This document shows positions 26,983-37,684 of a stretch of 64,000 bases of DNA, one piece after another (within the stretch, counting starts at the first letter, position 1; every line of letters starts with the position of its first letter). Position numbers and translations under genes: made by a program. Where the stretch lies: NCBI GenBank assembly GCA_002307725.1, contig DBUB01000010.1, forward strand, positions 916,009-980,008. The letters are read 5' to 3'. The notes under the pieces were generated by a model that was not told where the DNA came from, made no database searches, and saw only the letters and a program-made list of their open reading frames with translations. Source of the stretch: Alphaproteobacteria bacterium UBA1301. Its GTDB lineage: Bacteria > Pseudomonadota > Alphaproteobacteria > Micropepsales > Micropepsaceae.

Positions 26983-27840
26983 ATGAAACCTGAACAGACA
27001 AAAGCTCCGGCCAATTTTATGGCCCGGGTCCGTGCCACCGCGGCACGATTGATCCCGGCGCCGGTCGCGACCTTTTTCGCCCGCAAGGACGTCAAGGCGG
27101 TTTGGGACTGGGTGAAAGAGCCGCTTTACGCGGTGCTGCTGATGTTTGCCTTCACCACCATCGTGGTGCAGCCCTTCTATGTGCCGTCGGGATCGATGGA
27201 GCCGTCGCTCGCCATCGGCGATGCCGTGCTGGCCGCGAAATTCCCCTATGGCTATACCCGCTACGCGCTGCCCTTCGATTACATCTTCCTCGGCAAATCG
27301 ACCCACGAGCCCAAGCCGGTGCTGGCGAGCCTGCCCACGGCCGGCGACGTGGTGGTGTTCCGCCTGCCGCGCGATACCAAGATCACTTTCGTCAAACGCC
27401 TCATCGGCCTGCCCGGCGACCGCATCCAGATGAAGGACGGCCACCTTTGGATCAACGGCAAGGAACTGCCGCTGAAGTATGCGGGCCTGGCTTCCGACGA
27501 AGACGAGTACGGCGGCGAAGCGATGGTGCCGACCTACATCGAAACCCTGCCCAGCGGCCGCGAGCACAAAATCTTCAAGAAGGTCTGGGATGGCCCGATG
27601 GACAACACCGACGTCTATGTCGTGCCGCCCGACCATGTCTTCATGATGGGCGACAACCGCGACAACTCGCTGGACAGCCGCTGGTCGGTCGAAATGAACG
27701 GAGTCGGCTACGTACCGCTGGGCAATCTGGTGGGCCGCGCCTTCCTCGTGATCGGCTCGGTCGACTTCAAGAACGCTGACGGCATCTGGGAATGGCCACT
27801 CAATTTCCGGTTCTCGCGGCTGTTTAACCGGGTGCGGTAA
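26983..27840 (+). CDS. lepB: Signal peptidase I, copy 1
   Basis: A 285-residue membrane serine protease cleaving Sec signal peptides. A membrane segment is at about 46-63. PFYVPSGSMEPSLAIGD carries the catalytic Ser, and FVKRLIGLPGDRIQMKDG carries the catalytic Lys. MMGDNRDNSLDSRW is the conserved box E. All active-site boxes are intact. A second lepB begins 84 bases after its stop, and the two proteins are similar throughout. Confidence 0.94.
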   Translation: MKPEQTKAPANFMARVRATAARLIPAPVATFFARKDVKAVWDWVKEPLYAVLLMFAFTTIVVQPFYVPSGSMEPSLAIGDAVLAAKFPYGYTRYALPFDYIFLGKSTHEPKPVLASLPTAGDVVVFRLPRDTKITFVKRLIGLPGDRIQMKDGHLWINGKELPLKYAGLASDEDEYGGEAMVPTYIETLPSGREHKIFKKVWDGPMDNTDVYVVPPDHVFMMGDNRDNSLDSRWSVEMNGVGYVPLGNLVGRAFLVIGSVDFKNADGIWEWPLNFRFSRLFNRVR

Positions 27841-27924
27841 GCCGTCGACGAACCCTGGATACATGGCGTCCCCACTTGAAAGTTTCCGCTGTTCACCCCA
27901 GGTAAGGACGTCGGAGGGCTTTTG

Positions 27925-28749
27925 ATGGCGGATTCTTGGCTAGTCGAGACGTCGGCGCGTATCCGGGCGGCGATCAAGAAGCATGGGACCAACACACAAA
28001 TTCGCCTGGTCTGGGACTGGGTGAAGGAGCCGTTGCTGATCTTTGCAGGTGTCTATATGGGCGCCACCGCGCTCGCCCAGCCGTTTTACGTGCCGTCCGG
28101 CTCGATGCAGCCGACACTGGGAATCGGCGACCTGTTGCTCGCGACCAAGTTCTCCTACGGCTACAACCGCTATTCCTTGCCGTTTGCCTCTGGCCCGACG
28201 CCGACCCAACAGCTTTTCGCTAGCCTGCCCCAGCCGGGCGACGTGGTGGTGTTCCGCAAGCCGGGCAACACCGCCCAGACCCTGGTGAAGCGCGTCGTCG
28301 GCCTGCCCGGCGACCATATCCAGATGAAGGACGGCCGGCTCTGGATCAACGGCCACGAATTGGCGTTGCGCTCCGACGGCAGCGGCAAGGTGGAAGACGG
28401 CCCCGGCGAAGCTGCACCCGGCACCTATTTCGACGCCGGCCGCTATGTCGAAACTCTGCCCAATGGCCACGAGCATCCCATCTTCAAAAAGATCTGGGGC
28501 GCCTATTACGACGACACAAGAGAAGTCGTCGTGCCGCCAGGCAATGTGTACGTCATGGGCGACAACCGCGACGACTCGGCCGACAGCCGGGTCGGCCCCG
28601 AAGAGAATGGTGTCGGCTTCCTGCCCGCCGCCAACATCGTCGGCCGGGCCCGGGTGGTGGTGGCCTCAGTCGATTTCGTCAATGCCAGTGGCATCTGGGC
28701 CTGGCCGTTCCAGCTCCGGCTGCGGCGAACCTTAAGCCGCGTGCGGTAG
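27925..28749 (+). CDS. lepB: Signal peptidase I, copy 2
   Basis: A 274-residue paralogue of the preceding gene. PFYVPSGSMQPTLGIGDLLL (Ser), LVKRVVGLPGDHIQMKDG (Lys) and VMGDNRDDSADSRVG are present. The ATG at 27925 follows GGAGGGCTTTT. Both copies keep the same WDWVKEPL segment before the membrane helix and the same ending WPFQLRLRRTL / WPLNFRFSRLF, indicating tandem duplication followed by divergence. A hairpin at the very end of the gene may stop transcription. Confidence 0.94.
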   Translation: MADSWLVETSARIRAAIKKHGTNTQIRLVWDWVKEPLLIFAGVYMGATALAQPFYVPSGSMQPTLGIGDLLLATKFSYGYNRYSLPFASGPTPTQQLFASLPQPGDVVVFRKPGNTAQTLVKRVVGLPGDHIQMKDGRLWINGHELALRSDGSGKVEDGPGEAAPGTYFDAGRYVETLPNGHEHPIFKKIWGAYYDDTREVVVPPGNVYVMGDNRDDSADSRVGPEENGVGFLPAANIVGRARVVVASVDFVNASGIWAWPFQLRLRRTLSRVR

Positions 28750-28770
28750 CCCGCCGCACGCACATATTTT
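28739..28770 (+). terminator. Probable terminator after lepB copy 2
   Basis: GCGTGCGG (28739-28746) pairs with CCGCACGC (28754-28761) around a 7-base loop, then ACATATTTT follows. The stem includes the last codons of the gene. The T-run is short, so strength is uncertain. Confidence 0.5.
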
Positions 28771-28814
28771 GTAGTGCATTTATTCTTGACTTTGGGTATT
28801 TTCTGCACTACAAA
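28768..28814 (+). promoter_or_regulatory. Promoter/operator of the brnTA pair
   Basis: TTGACT (28786-28791) and TACAAA (28809-28814) are spaced 17 bases, a good sigma-70 promoter. TTTGTAGTGCA (28768-28778) and TGCACTACAAA (28804-28814) are perfect 11-base inverted arms that flank the -35 and overlap the -10. This is the expected layout of a BrnA autorepressor site. The start codon lies only 15 bases after the -10, so the mRNA leader is very short. Confidence 0.75.
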
Positions 28815-28829
28815 TAATAGGCTGTCAAA

Positions 28830-29111
28830 ATGGCCTTTGAATGGGATGAGGCGAAACGCCGGACCAACCGTGCCAAGCACGGATTGGACTTTGCCGATGT
28901 GGAGGAGTTCGACTGGAGCGATCCCGTCACCTTCGCTGACGACCGGAAGGATTATGGGGAGCTACGGCTGATCGCGCTGTCCGGTTATGCGGGCGCACTC
29001 CATGCGATCGTTTTCACAACGCGTGGCGCCAACGTCCGCATCATCAGTTTCCGGCGAGCAAATCGGAAGGAGGTGAAGCGTTATGAAAAAGAAAAAGTAC
29101 GACCCCGCTGA
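28830..29111 (+). CDS. brnT: BrnT-type RNase toxin
   Basis: A 93-residue protein. It opens MAFEWDEAKRRTNRAKHGLDFADVEEFDW, the typical BrnT start (FEWDxxKxxxNxxKHGxxF). IALSGYAGALHAIVFTTRGANVRIISFRRANRKEVKRYE is the BrnT C-terminal half with the Arg/His/Glu residues of the RelE-like RNase site. It overlaps brnA by 29 bases. There is no clear SD near the start. Confidence 0.93.
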   Translation: MAFEWDEAKRRTNRAKHGLDFADVEEFDWSDPVTFADDRKDYGELRLIALSGYAGALHAIVFTTRGANVRIISFRRANRKEVKRYEKEKVRPR

Positions 29112-29409
29112 CTATTCCGATGCTCCGATCGATGATCCAGACAACCCGGAGTGGACCGAAGAGATGTTCCGCCGGGCCAAGCCGCTCAGCGCCTATCCGG
29201 AGTTGCACAAGGCAATTTTGGAAGCCGCCGAAGAACTCCGGGCCAGAAAACGCGGCCGGCCCAAGCTTGAACGTCCCAAGGTTCAGGTGACGCTTCGCCT
29301 GGATGCGGATGTGGTCAGTGGCTTCAAGGAAGACGGTCCCGGCTGGCAAGGCCGTATCAACGCAACGTTGAAAAAAGCCGTGAAGCGGCGGGCCAAACGA
29401 ACGGCTTAG
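29083..29409 (+). CDS. brnA: BrnA-type antitoxin
   Basis: A 108-residue protein. The acidic N-terminal region (DPADYSDAPIDDPDNPEWTEEMF) wraps the toxin. The C-terminal part VQVTLRLDADVVSGFKEDGPGWQGRINATLKK is the BrnA ribbon-helix-helix DNA-binding dimer domain. The gene is coupled to brnT by overlap, with AAGGAGGTGAAGCG upstream of its ATG. It neutralises BrnT and probably represses through the inverted repeat at 28768-28814. Confidence 0.93.
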   Translation: MKKKKYDPADYSDAPIDDPDNPEWTEEMFRRAKPLSAYPELHKAILEAAEELRARKRGRPKLERPKVQVTLRLDADVVSGFKEDGPGWQGRINATLKKAVKRRAKRTA

Positions 29410-29710
29410 AGTCTGATCCCCTGGGTGGTGCGATAGCGTGCCGCTCCACATGCCCGTTATTCCGGCAATTGGATCGCCATTCCTGCAATTGAAGGGGCAT
29501 TCCAGCCAATGAAAACGGCAGAATGGCATCTTCGGGGTACCCCGCGACCATAGGCTCCGGGCGACTTATTGCGCGGCCTTCCCCTCCCATGCTAAGGCCC
29601 TCGCCGCGCACGTTTAAGGATTCGCGTGCGCAGTTAAATTTTCATTTCCCATCATGGGTTTAATGGAGCCGCAGAGGCCCTCCCTCCGGCTCTGATGAAA
29701 CGGACAAAGC
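29410..29710. other. Region between brnA and the ATP synthase operon
   Basis: A 301-base gap that should contain the atp operon promoter. It holds three 20-base direct repeats at 29459-29518. The rest (29520-29700) shows no coding signal. A TTTAAGGATTCGCG / AATTTTCATTTCCC segment near 29610-29655 is AT-richer, as expected of a promoter, but no exact boxes can be assigned. Confidence 0.5.
29459..29518. repeat. Three 20-bp direct repeats (ATTCCNGCAATTG...)
   Basis: ATTCCGGCAATTGGATCGCC, ATTCCTGCAATTGAAGGGGC and ATTCCAGCCAATGAAAACGG start at 29459, 29479 and 29499, an exact 20-base period (about two helical turns). Such spacing puts each unit on the same DNA face, as in cooperative regulator binding sites. 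The role is unknown. Confidence 0.65.
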
Positions 29711-30271
29711 GTGGCAAACGAAGCTCATCTTTCGGGGATCGCAGGGCGCTATGCGCTGGCCATCTTCGAGCTTGCCCTCGAAACCAAAGTGGTCGACGCC
29801 GTCGGCCGGGACTTTCAAGCCCTGAAAACGAGCCTTGCGGAAAGCGCCGATCTCGCCCGTCTGGTGACGGCGCCGGTGTTCGCTCGCAACGATCAGGCCA
29901 AAGGCATGCAGGCCCTGCTGGGCGCCATGGGAGGCAACGCACTGACGGTGCGCTTCGTGCTTCTGCTGTGCGCCAAGCGCCGCCTGTTCCTGTTGCCCGG
30001 CATCATCCACGATTTCAACACACTGGTCGAACGCGAGAACGGCGAGATCGAAGCCGAAGTCACCTCGGCGCGGGCGCTGAGCGATGCGCAAGTTACCGAA
30101 CTGAAGCGTGTCCTCAAGGCAAGCCTCGGCCGCGACCCGCTGCTCAAATCCGACATCGATCCCACCCTTCTGGGCGGGCTCGTGGTCAAGATCGGCTCAC
30201 GCATGATCGACTCGTCGCTGCGTTCGAAGCTGAACGGCATCCGCCTCGCGATGCGAGGCACAGCCAACTGA
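29711..30271 (+). CDS. atpH: F1Fo ATP synthase subunit delta
   Basis: A 186-residue OSCP/delta subunit linking F1 to the peripheral stalk. It shows GIAGRYALAIFELALE at the N-terminus, then LLLCAKRRLFLLPGIIHDFN, and the C-terminal signature DPTLLGGLVVKIGSRMIDSSLRSKL. The start is GTG at 29711. It is the first gene of the operon atpHAGDC. As usual in alphaproteobacteria, the Fo genes are elsewhere. Confidence 0.95.
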   Translation: MANEAHLSGIAGRYALAIFELALETKVVDAVGRDFQALKTSLAESADLARLVTAPVFARNDQAKGMQALLGAMGGNALTVRFVLLLCAKRRLFLLPGIIHDFNTLVERENGEIEAEVTSARALSDAQVTELKRVLKASLGRDPLLKSDIDPTLLGGLVVKIGSRMIDSSLRSKLNGIRLAMRGTAN

Positions 30272-30341
30272 ATTTGTCGCGCGCAAACGCGAGAAACAAT
30301 GTCTGCCCCCAAGAACGGCAAATGCTAAAGGAACTTACACG

Positions 30342-31870
<1,529 letters not shown>

Positions 31871-31871
<1 letters not shown>

Positions 31872-32743
31872 TGGCTAGTCTGAAGGCGCTCCGCAACCGC
31901 ATCGCCTCGGTCACGGCGACGCGTAAGATCACCAAAGCCCAGCAAATGGTCGCGGTGTCGAAGCTGCGCCGCGCCAAGGCTGCGAACGAAGCCGCCCGCC
32001 CCTACGCCCAGAAGATGAAGGCAGTGATTTCGGGCATGGCGGCCGGGATGAAGAACAATCCCGGCGGGCCCAAGCTGCTCACCGGCACCGGCAAGGACAA
32101 TCGTCAGCTTCTGGTCGTCTGTACTTCCGATCGCGGCTTGTGCGGCGGCTTTAACACCAACATCGTCCGCTTCGCCCGGCTCAAGATCGAAGAGCTCAAG
32201 GCGGCCGGCAAGCAGGTCGAGATTCTGTGCGTCGGCCGCAAAGGCCGCGATCAGCTTAAGCGCCTCTACGCTGACCTCATCATCGACACGGTGGAGTTCA
32301 CCGGCGTGCGCTATCTCAGCTTCGCCAATGCCGACGCCATCGGCAAGCGCCTGCTTGCCATGTTCGATGAAGGTAAGTTCGACGTTGCCACGCTGATCTA
32401 CGCCCGCTTCAAGTCGGTGATGACCCAGACGCCGACGGCGCTGCGTCTGATCCCGGCGGCAATCGAAGACGGCGATGCCGCGCCCAGCCAAGTCTACGAA
32501 TACGAACCCGACGAAAACGAAGTCCTGGCCGAGCTTCTGCCCAAAAACATCAGTGTGCAGATCTTCAGCGCGCTGTTGGAGAACGTCGCGGGCGAATTCG
32601 GCGCCAAGATGACCGCGATGGACGGCGCCACCCGCAACGCCGGCGAGATGATCGGCAAACTGACCCTCATCTACAACCGTACGCGTCAGTCGAAGATCAC
32701 CAACGAACTGATCGAAATCATTTCGGGCGCCGAAGCGCTCTAG
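31871..32743 (+). CDS. atpG: F1Fo ATP synthase subunit gamma
   Basis: A 290-residue central stalk subunit. MASLKALRNRIASVTATRKI and ITKAQQMVAVSKLRRA at the N-terminus and ITNELIEIISGAEAL at the C-terminus are the classic coiled-coil ends. CTSDRGLCGGFNTNI is the conserved middle motif. It overlaps atpA by one base. The next operon member, atpD, starts 780 bases later because two other genes intervene. Confidence 0.97.
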
Positions 32744-32759
32744 AAAAGGAGACACGATC

Positions 32760-33173
32760 ATGGCTTACACGACAAAAGCAATTTCCAAGGGCGGCCGCGC
32801 CGGCCGCGCCGGCATCGAAGGCGGCACCCTGGCCCTGTCAATGAGCTTCCCGAAGGAACTCGGCGGCGACGGCGATGCGCACAATCCCGAGCAGCTTTTC
32901 GCCATCGGTTATGCCGCCTGCTTCAATCAGGCGGTGATTGCGCTCGCGAAGAAGCACGGCCTCACGCTCGACACCGCCAATGCCGCCCAGGTTCACGTCG
33001 CGATCACGCTGAACGCAGGCGATGACGGTTTTTCTCTGGCCGCCGAAATCAGCCTCAAGGTTCCGGGCGCGGACAAGGCCGTTGTGAAGGCTTTGCTCGA
33101 AGACGCCCATCAAATGTGCCCCTATTCCAAGGCGACGCGCGGCAACATCCCCGTCACCTTGACCGCTCTTTGA
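32760..33173 (+). CDS. Ohr/OsmC-family organic hydroperoxide reductase, inside the atp operon
   Basis: A 137-residue thiol peroxidase. HNPEQLFAIGYAACFNQAV contains the first catalytic Cys in the Ohr motif (PEQLFxxGYAACF). HQMCPYSKATRGN contains the second Cys in the Ohr CPYSxATRGN motif. GGRAGRAGIEGGTLALSMSFP holds the conserved Arg. It detoxifies organic hydroperoxides with lipoyl or thiol reductants. It lies 17 bases after atpG, with AAAAGGAGACACG before its ATG, so it is likely cotranscribed with ATP synthase genes. Confidence 0.93.
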   Translation: MAYTTKAISKGGRAGRAGIEGGTLALSMSFPKELGGDGDAHNPEQLFAIGYAACFNQAVIALAKKHGLTLDTANAAQVHVAITLNAGDDGFSLAAEISLKVPGADKAVVKALLEDAHQMCPYSKATRGNIPVTLTAL

Positions 33174-33224
33174 AGGTTAACAAACGAGGTTTAACAAAGG
33201 AGGCAAGTAGGATAAGATAGACTT

Positions 33225-33449
33225 ATGACTGAAGAGACCGAAAACTTGGTCCTGGAGTTGTTGCGCCGGACGCGCGCATCTCAGGAGCGCATGGAACAGG
33301 ATATTGCGGATTTGAAACCCCGCATGTCGTCTGTAGAGGCCATGCTAGGTCAGCAGCAAATCCAACTTGCTGCGCTCAACGGTAGGATGGACCGCTTCGA
33401 CGAACGGCTCGGCCGCATCGAACGGCGCCTCGATTTGGTCAACGTCTGA
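33225..33449 (+). CDS. Small coiled-coil protein between atpG and atpD
   Basis: A 74-residue protein. It begins MTEETENLVLELLRRTRASQ and continues almost entirely as a heptad-rich coiled coil (ERMEQDIADLKPRMSSVEAM ... GRMDRFDERLGRIERRLDL). Similar small proteins of unknown function occur in alphaproteobacteria. Upstream, TTAACAAACGAGG and TTAACAAAGGAGG form direct repeats (33178-33203). It is probably part of the interrupted atp operon. Confidence 0.75.
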   Translation: MTEETENLVLELLRRTRASQERMEQDIADLKPRMSSVEAMLGQQQIQLAALNGRMDRFDERLGRIERRLDLVNV

Positions 33450-33523
33450 ATTATCCCGCCTGACCTCCTTCCGAAATCACCGCGGCGCGCGCCGTAAAGC
33501 AGTTTCGAGAGGAAGTAACGCCC

Positions 33524-34966
<1,443 letters not shown>

Positions 34967-34977
34967 GTACGAGCTAA

Positions 34978-35079
34978 TAGCGAATAGGGAGTAGCGAATA
35001 GGGAGTGGCGGTCGAGCGGGTATGAAGTTGGAACTTGTTTTTTGTTCCCTATTCGCTATTCGCCATTCGCTATTCGCTA
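34978..35079. repeat. Inverted repeat with heptamer units between atpD and atpC
   Basis: The left part has TAGCGAATAGGGAG twice in tandem (34978-34991, 34992-35005). The right part has TTCCC, then TATTCGC, TATTCGC, CATTCGC and TATTCGC in tandem (35050-35077), which is complementary to the left. A long hairpin can form in the mRNA with a loop of about 40 bases. It ends 8 bases before the atpC start, so it may limit translation of atpC. Confidence 0.8.
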
Positions 35080-35086
35080 AATCATC

Positions 35087-35467
35087 ATGGCCGACAAAAT
35101 TTCCTTCGACCTCGTCTCTCCCGAACAGCTTCTGCTGTCGGAGGAAGCCGATATGGTCACGATCCCGGGTTCCGAAGGCGAGATGGGCGTGATGGCCGGC
35201 CATGAGGCGGTGATCACCACGCTGCGCCCGGGCTTCATCACGGTTACTGGCGGCAAAGACAATCAGCGCTTCATCGTCTTCGGCGGCTTTGCCGAAGTGA
35301 CCCAGACCAAAGTAACGGTGCTGGCCGAAGAAGCCATTCCGGCAAGCGATCTCGACGCGCGCATCGCCACCGTCACCGAGAGCCTCGCCAAGACCGCGAC
35401 TGAAGCCGAAAAAGGCGCCATCCAGGCCCAGCTCGACACCCTCGCCCACCTCCGTCAGCACATCTGA
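35087..35467 (+). CDS. atpC: F1Fo ATP synthase subunit epsilon
   Basis: A 126-residue protein. MADKISFDLVSPEQLLLSEE and VTIPGSEGEMGVMAGHEAVI are the canonical beta-sandwich start, with FGGFAEVTQTKVTVLAEEA following. The C-terminal helical part is present but short. It is the last gene of the atp operon. No terminator is evident directly after it. Confidence 0.96.
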   Translation: MADKISFDLVSPEQLLLSEEADMVTIPGSEGEMGVMAGHEAVITTLRPGFITVTGGKDNQRFIVFGGFAEVTQTKVTVLAEEAIPASDLDARIATVTESLAKTATEAEKGAIQAQLDTLAHLRQHI

Positions 35468-35629
35468 TCATTTCTAGTGCAAACGGCCAAGAAATGTCGG
35501 GGGGCGGTGGCCCAGGGAATGAGCTTTGCTCAAATTCTGAGCAACTTTGGAATTGTTTTCGTTTAGAACTATCTAAGTATTTTCCCTCATGATTCCCACA
35601 ATGCGGGTAGTCACTTGCGGGGGAAATAA

Positions 35630-37606
35630 ATGTTTGGATTCGTCAATGGACGGCTGTCTATCGGTCTGCGTCTGACCCTGGTCGCGGCCCTGTTCATCGC
35701 CTCGGCGGCCGTCAGCGCGGTGATCCAGTTCCAGCGCGGCAGCGAAAACTCCGATTTCTCGAAGAAAGAACTCCTCGGCGCGAACTACAACGCGCTGATC
35801 TGGAATGCGCTGCAAAGCGGCGATCTTTCGCCTCTGGCGGGCCACGCCGAATCCGATGCGCTGTTCTCCAGCGCCGATGCCTATGCGACGTTCGCCAAGG
35901 CCGGTACTTGGGAGGATCGCGTCGGCACGGTTACCGGCCTGATTGTTGCGGTTGCCGATGGTTCCAACCTGACCCTCGATCCCGATCTCGACAGCTATTA
36001 CGCGATGGATGCATCAACCGTGAAGCTGCCGAATCTGCTCGCCATGAGTCTCGCCCTCAAAAAAGCGATAGCGACGCCCGCGTCCGTCGCCGACCGCCGC
36101 ATCACGATCGCGACGGCGCTCGATCGCTTCAAGGCTGCTGCCGATGCGGCCTATGGCTCACTTGATGCGAGCATCAAGAACAATGCGCCCGGCCTCACCA
36201 AACAGGCGCTCGGCCAGCACCGTGCCACGCTGCAGGCCGCCAGCGACGCCTTGATCGCCGCGGCGCAGGCCGAACTCGACGGCAAGGCCGCTGGCTTCCA
36301 GAACGCCGCCACGGCCTTCCCCGCCGTACTCGACGCCGCCTGGCGCGCCACCAATACCGAGCTGTCGCGCCTGCTCGATGTCCGCATCGCCAAGCAGATG
36401 CACCAGCTTTATTCCGACATCGCCATCGTCATCGCACTGGTTCTGCTCTCGGGACTGATGACCCTGATCGTCACCCTCGGCTTGTCGCGCCGGTTCCACG
36501 GTCTCGACACGGCGATGTCGCGGCTCAACGCTGGCGACAAAACGGTGGAAGTGCCGTTCCTCGATGACGTCAACGAAACCGGCCGCATTGCCGCCACCCT
36601 GCAGCAGCTCAAGACCAGCATGATCGAGCGCGAAGCCGCCGAAGAACGCATCCGCATTCGCAATGTCGAGATGGTCGTCGGCTCGTTCGGCCAAGGTTTG
36701 GCATCACTGGCGCACCACGATCTTTCGGCGCGCATCGACAGCGAAGTTCCGGGCGACTACCGCCACCTGCGCGACGACTTCAACAACGCCATGGAGGCAA
36801 TTTCAACTGCGATCGGAGACGTTTCCGAACGCGTCACGGACATTGCCGCCAACGCCAGCCAGATCAACGCCGCGACGATCGAAATGGCCGGGCGAACCGA
36901 AAGCCAGGCCGGGGCGCTCGAACAGACCTCGGTCGCAATGCAGCAGATCGTCGAGACCGTGCACGAATCCGCCGGCCGCGCCCAGTCGGTCCATTCCGCC
37001 GCCGAAACCGCCAAAGGCCGCGCGCAACACGGCAGCGATGTGGTCCTTCAGGCGCGCGATGCCATGACGGCCATCGAGCAGTCGTCCCGCGAGATTTCTA
37101 CCATCATCGGCGTGATCGACGAGATTGCGTTCCAGACCAACCTGCTCGCCCTCAACGCGGGCGTCGAAGCGGCGCGCGCCGGCGATGCCGGCAAGGGCTT
37201 CGCGGTGGTGGCCAGCGAGGTGCGTGCGCTCGCCCAGCGCTCGGCGGACTCGGCGAGGCTGATCAAGGCGCTGATCAAGACCAGCGAAGGCCAGGTGCAC
37301 GAAGGCGTCGCCCTGGTCGAGGAATCGAGCGTCGAGCTGGCGCGGATCGTCGAGGATGTCGGCCAGATCACCGGCGCCATCAACGAGATCGCCGAATCCG
37401 GTCAGCAGCAGGCCCTCACCCTTAGCGAGGTCAACTTAGCGGTCAGCCAGATCGACCAGGCGACCCAGCAGAACGCCGCCCTGGCGGAAGAAGGCCGGGC
37501 GGCCTCCACGGCTCTGGCCGATTTTGCGCACCAGCTGGCCGGTCTGGTGGCCAAGTTCCGCACGCGGAAACCTGAAAACAAGTCACAACAACGCCTCGCC
37601 GCCTGA
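35630..37606 (+). CDS. Methyl-accepting chemotaxis protein
   Basis: A 658-residue receptor. TM1 is at about 12-32 and TM2 at about 262-284. The periplasmic part between them (about 230 residues) is helical, containing LDPDLDSYYAMDAST, typical of nitrate/HBM-like or 4-helix sensor domains. A HAMP domain follows TM2. The signalling hairpin tip (DEIAFQTNLLALNAGVEAAR) is at about 497-516. The C-terminus KSQQRLAA lacks a CheR-binding pentapeptide. The ligand is unknown. An upstream 160-base gap has no clear terminator or promoter boxes. Confidence 0.93.
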   Translation: MFGFVNGRLSIGLRLTLVAALFIASAAVSAVIQFQRGSENSDFSKKELLGANYNALIWNALQSGDLSPLAGHAESDALFSSADAYATFAKAGTWEDRVGTVTGLIVAVADGSNLTLDPDLDSYYAMDASTVKLPNLLAMSLALKKAIATPASVADRRITIATALDRFKAAADAAYGSLDASIKNNAPGLTKQALGQHRATLQAASDALIAAAQAELDGKAAGFQNAATAFPAVLDAAWRATNTELSRLLDVRIAKQMHQLYSDIAIVIALVLLSGLMTLIVTLGLSRRFHGLDTAMSRLNAGDKTVEVPFLDDVNETGRIAATLQQLKTSMIEREAAEERIRIRNVEMVVGSFGQGLASLAHHDLSARIDSEVPGDYRHLRDDFNNAMEAISTAIGDVSERVTDIAANASQINAATIEMAGRTESQAGALEQTSVAMQQIVETVHESAGRAQSVHSAAETAKGRAQHGSDVVLQARDAMTAIEQSSREISTIIGVIDEIAFQTNLLALNAGVEAARAGDAGKGFAVVASEVRALAQRSADSARLIKALIKTSEGQVHEGVALVEESSVELARIVEDVGQITGAINEIAESGQQQALTLSEVNLAVSQIDQATQQNAALAEEGRAASTALADFAHQLAGLVAKFRTRKPENKSQQRLAA

Positions 37607-37684
37607 TAGCGAAAGAAACGCCCTATTTCCGCCTGCGTTCTAGTCTTGTTATAATCTGCTGCTGCAGGTGCAACTGAGGCTAGA

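Noticed and set aside
29459..29518. A replication origin with iterons
   Set aside because: Only three imperfect units, no DnaA boxes or rep gene nearby, and the flanks are an ordinary chromosomal operon.
34978..35079. A CRISPR-like or tandem repeat array between atpD and atpC
   Set aside because: Units are only 7 and 14 bases without unique spacers. The layout is an inverted repeat.
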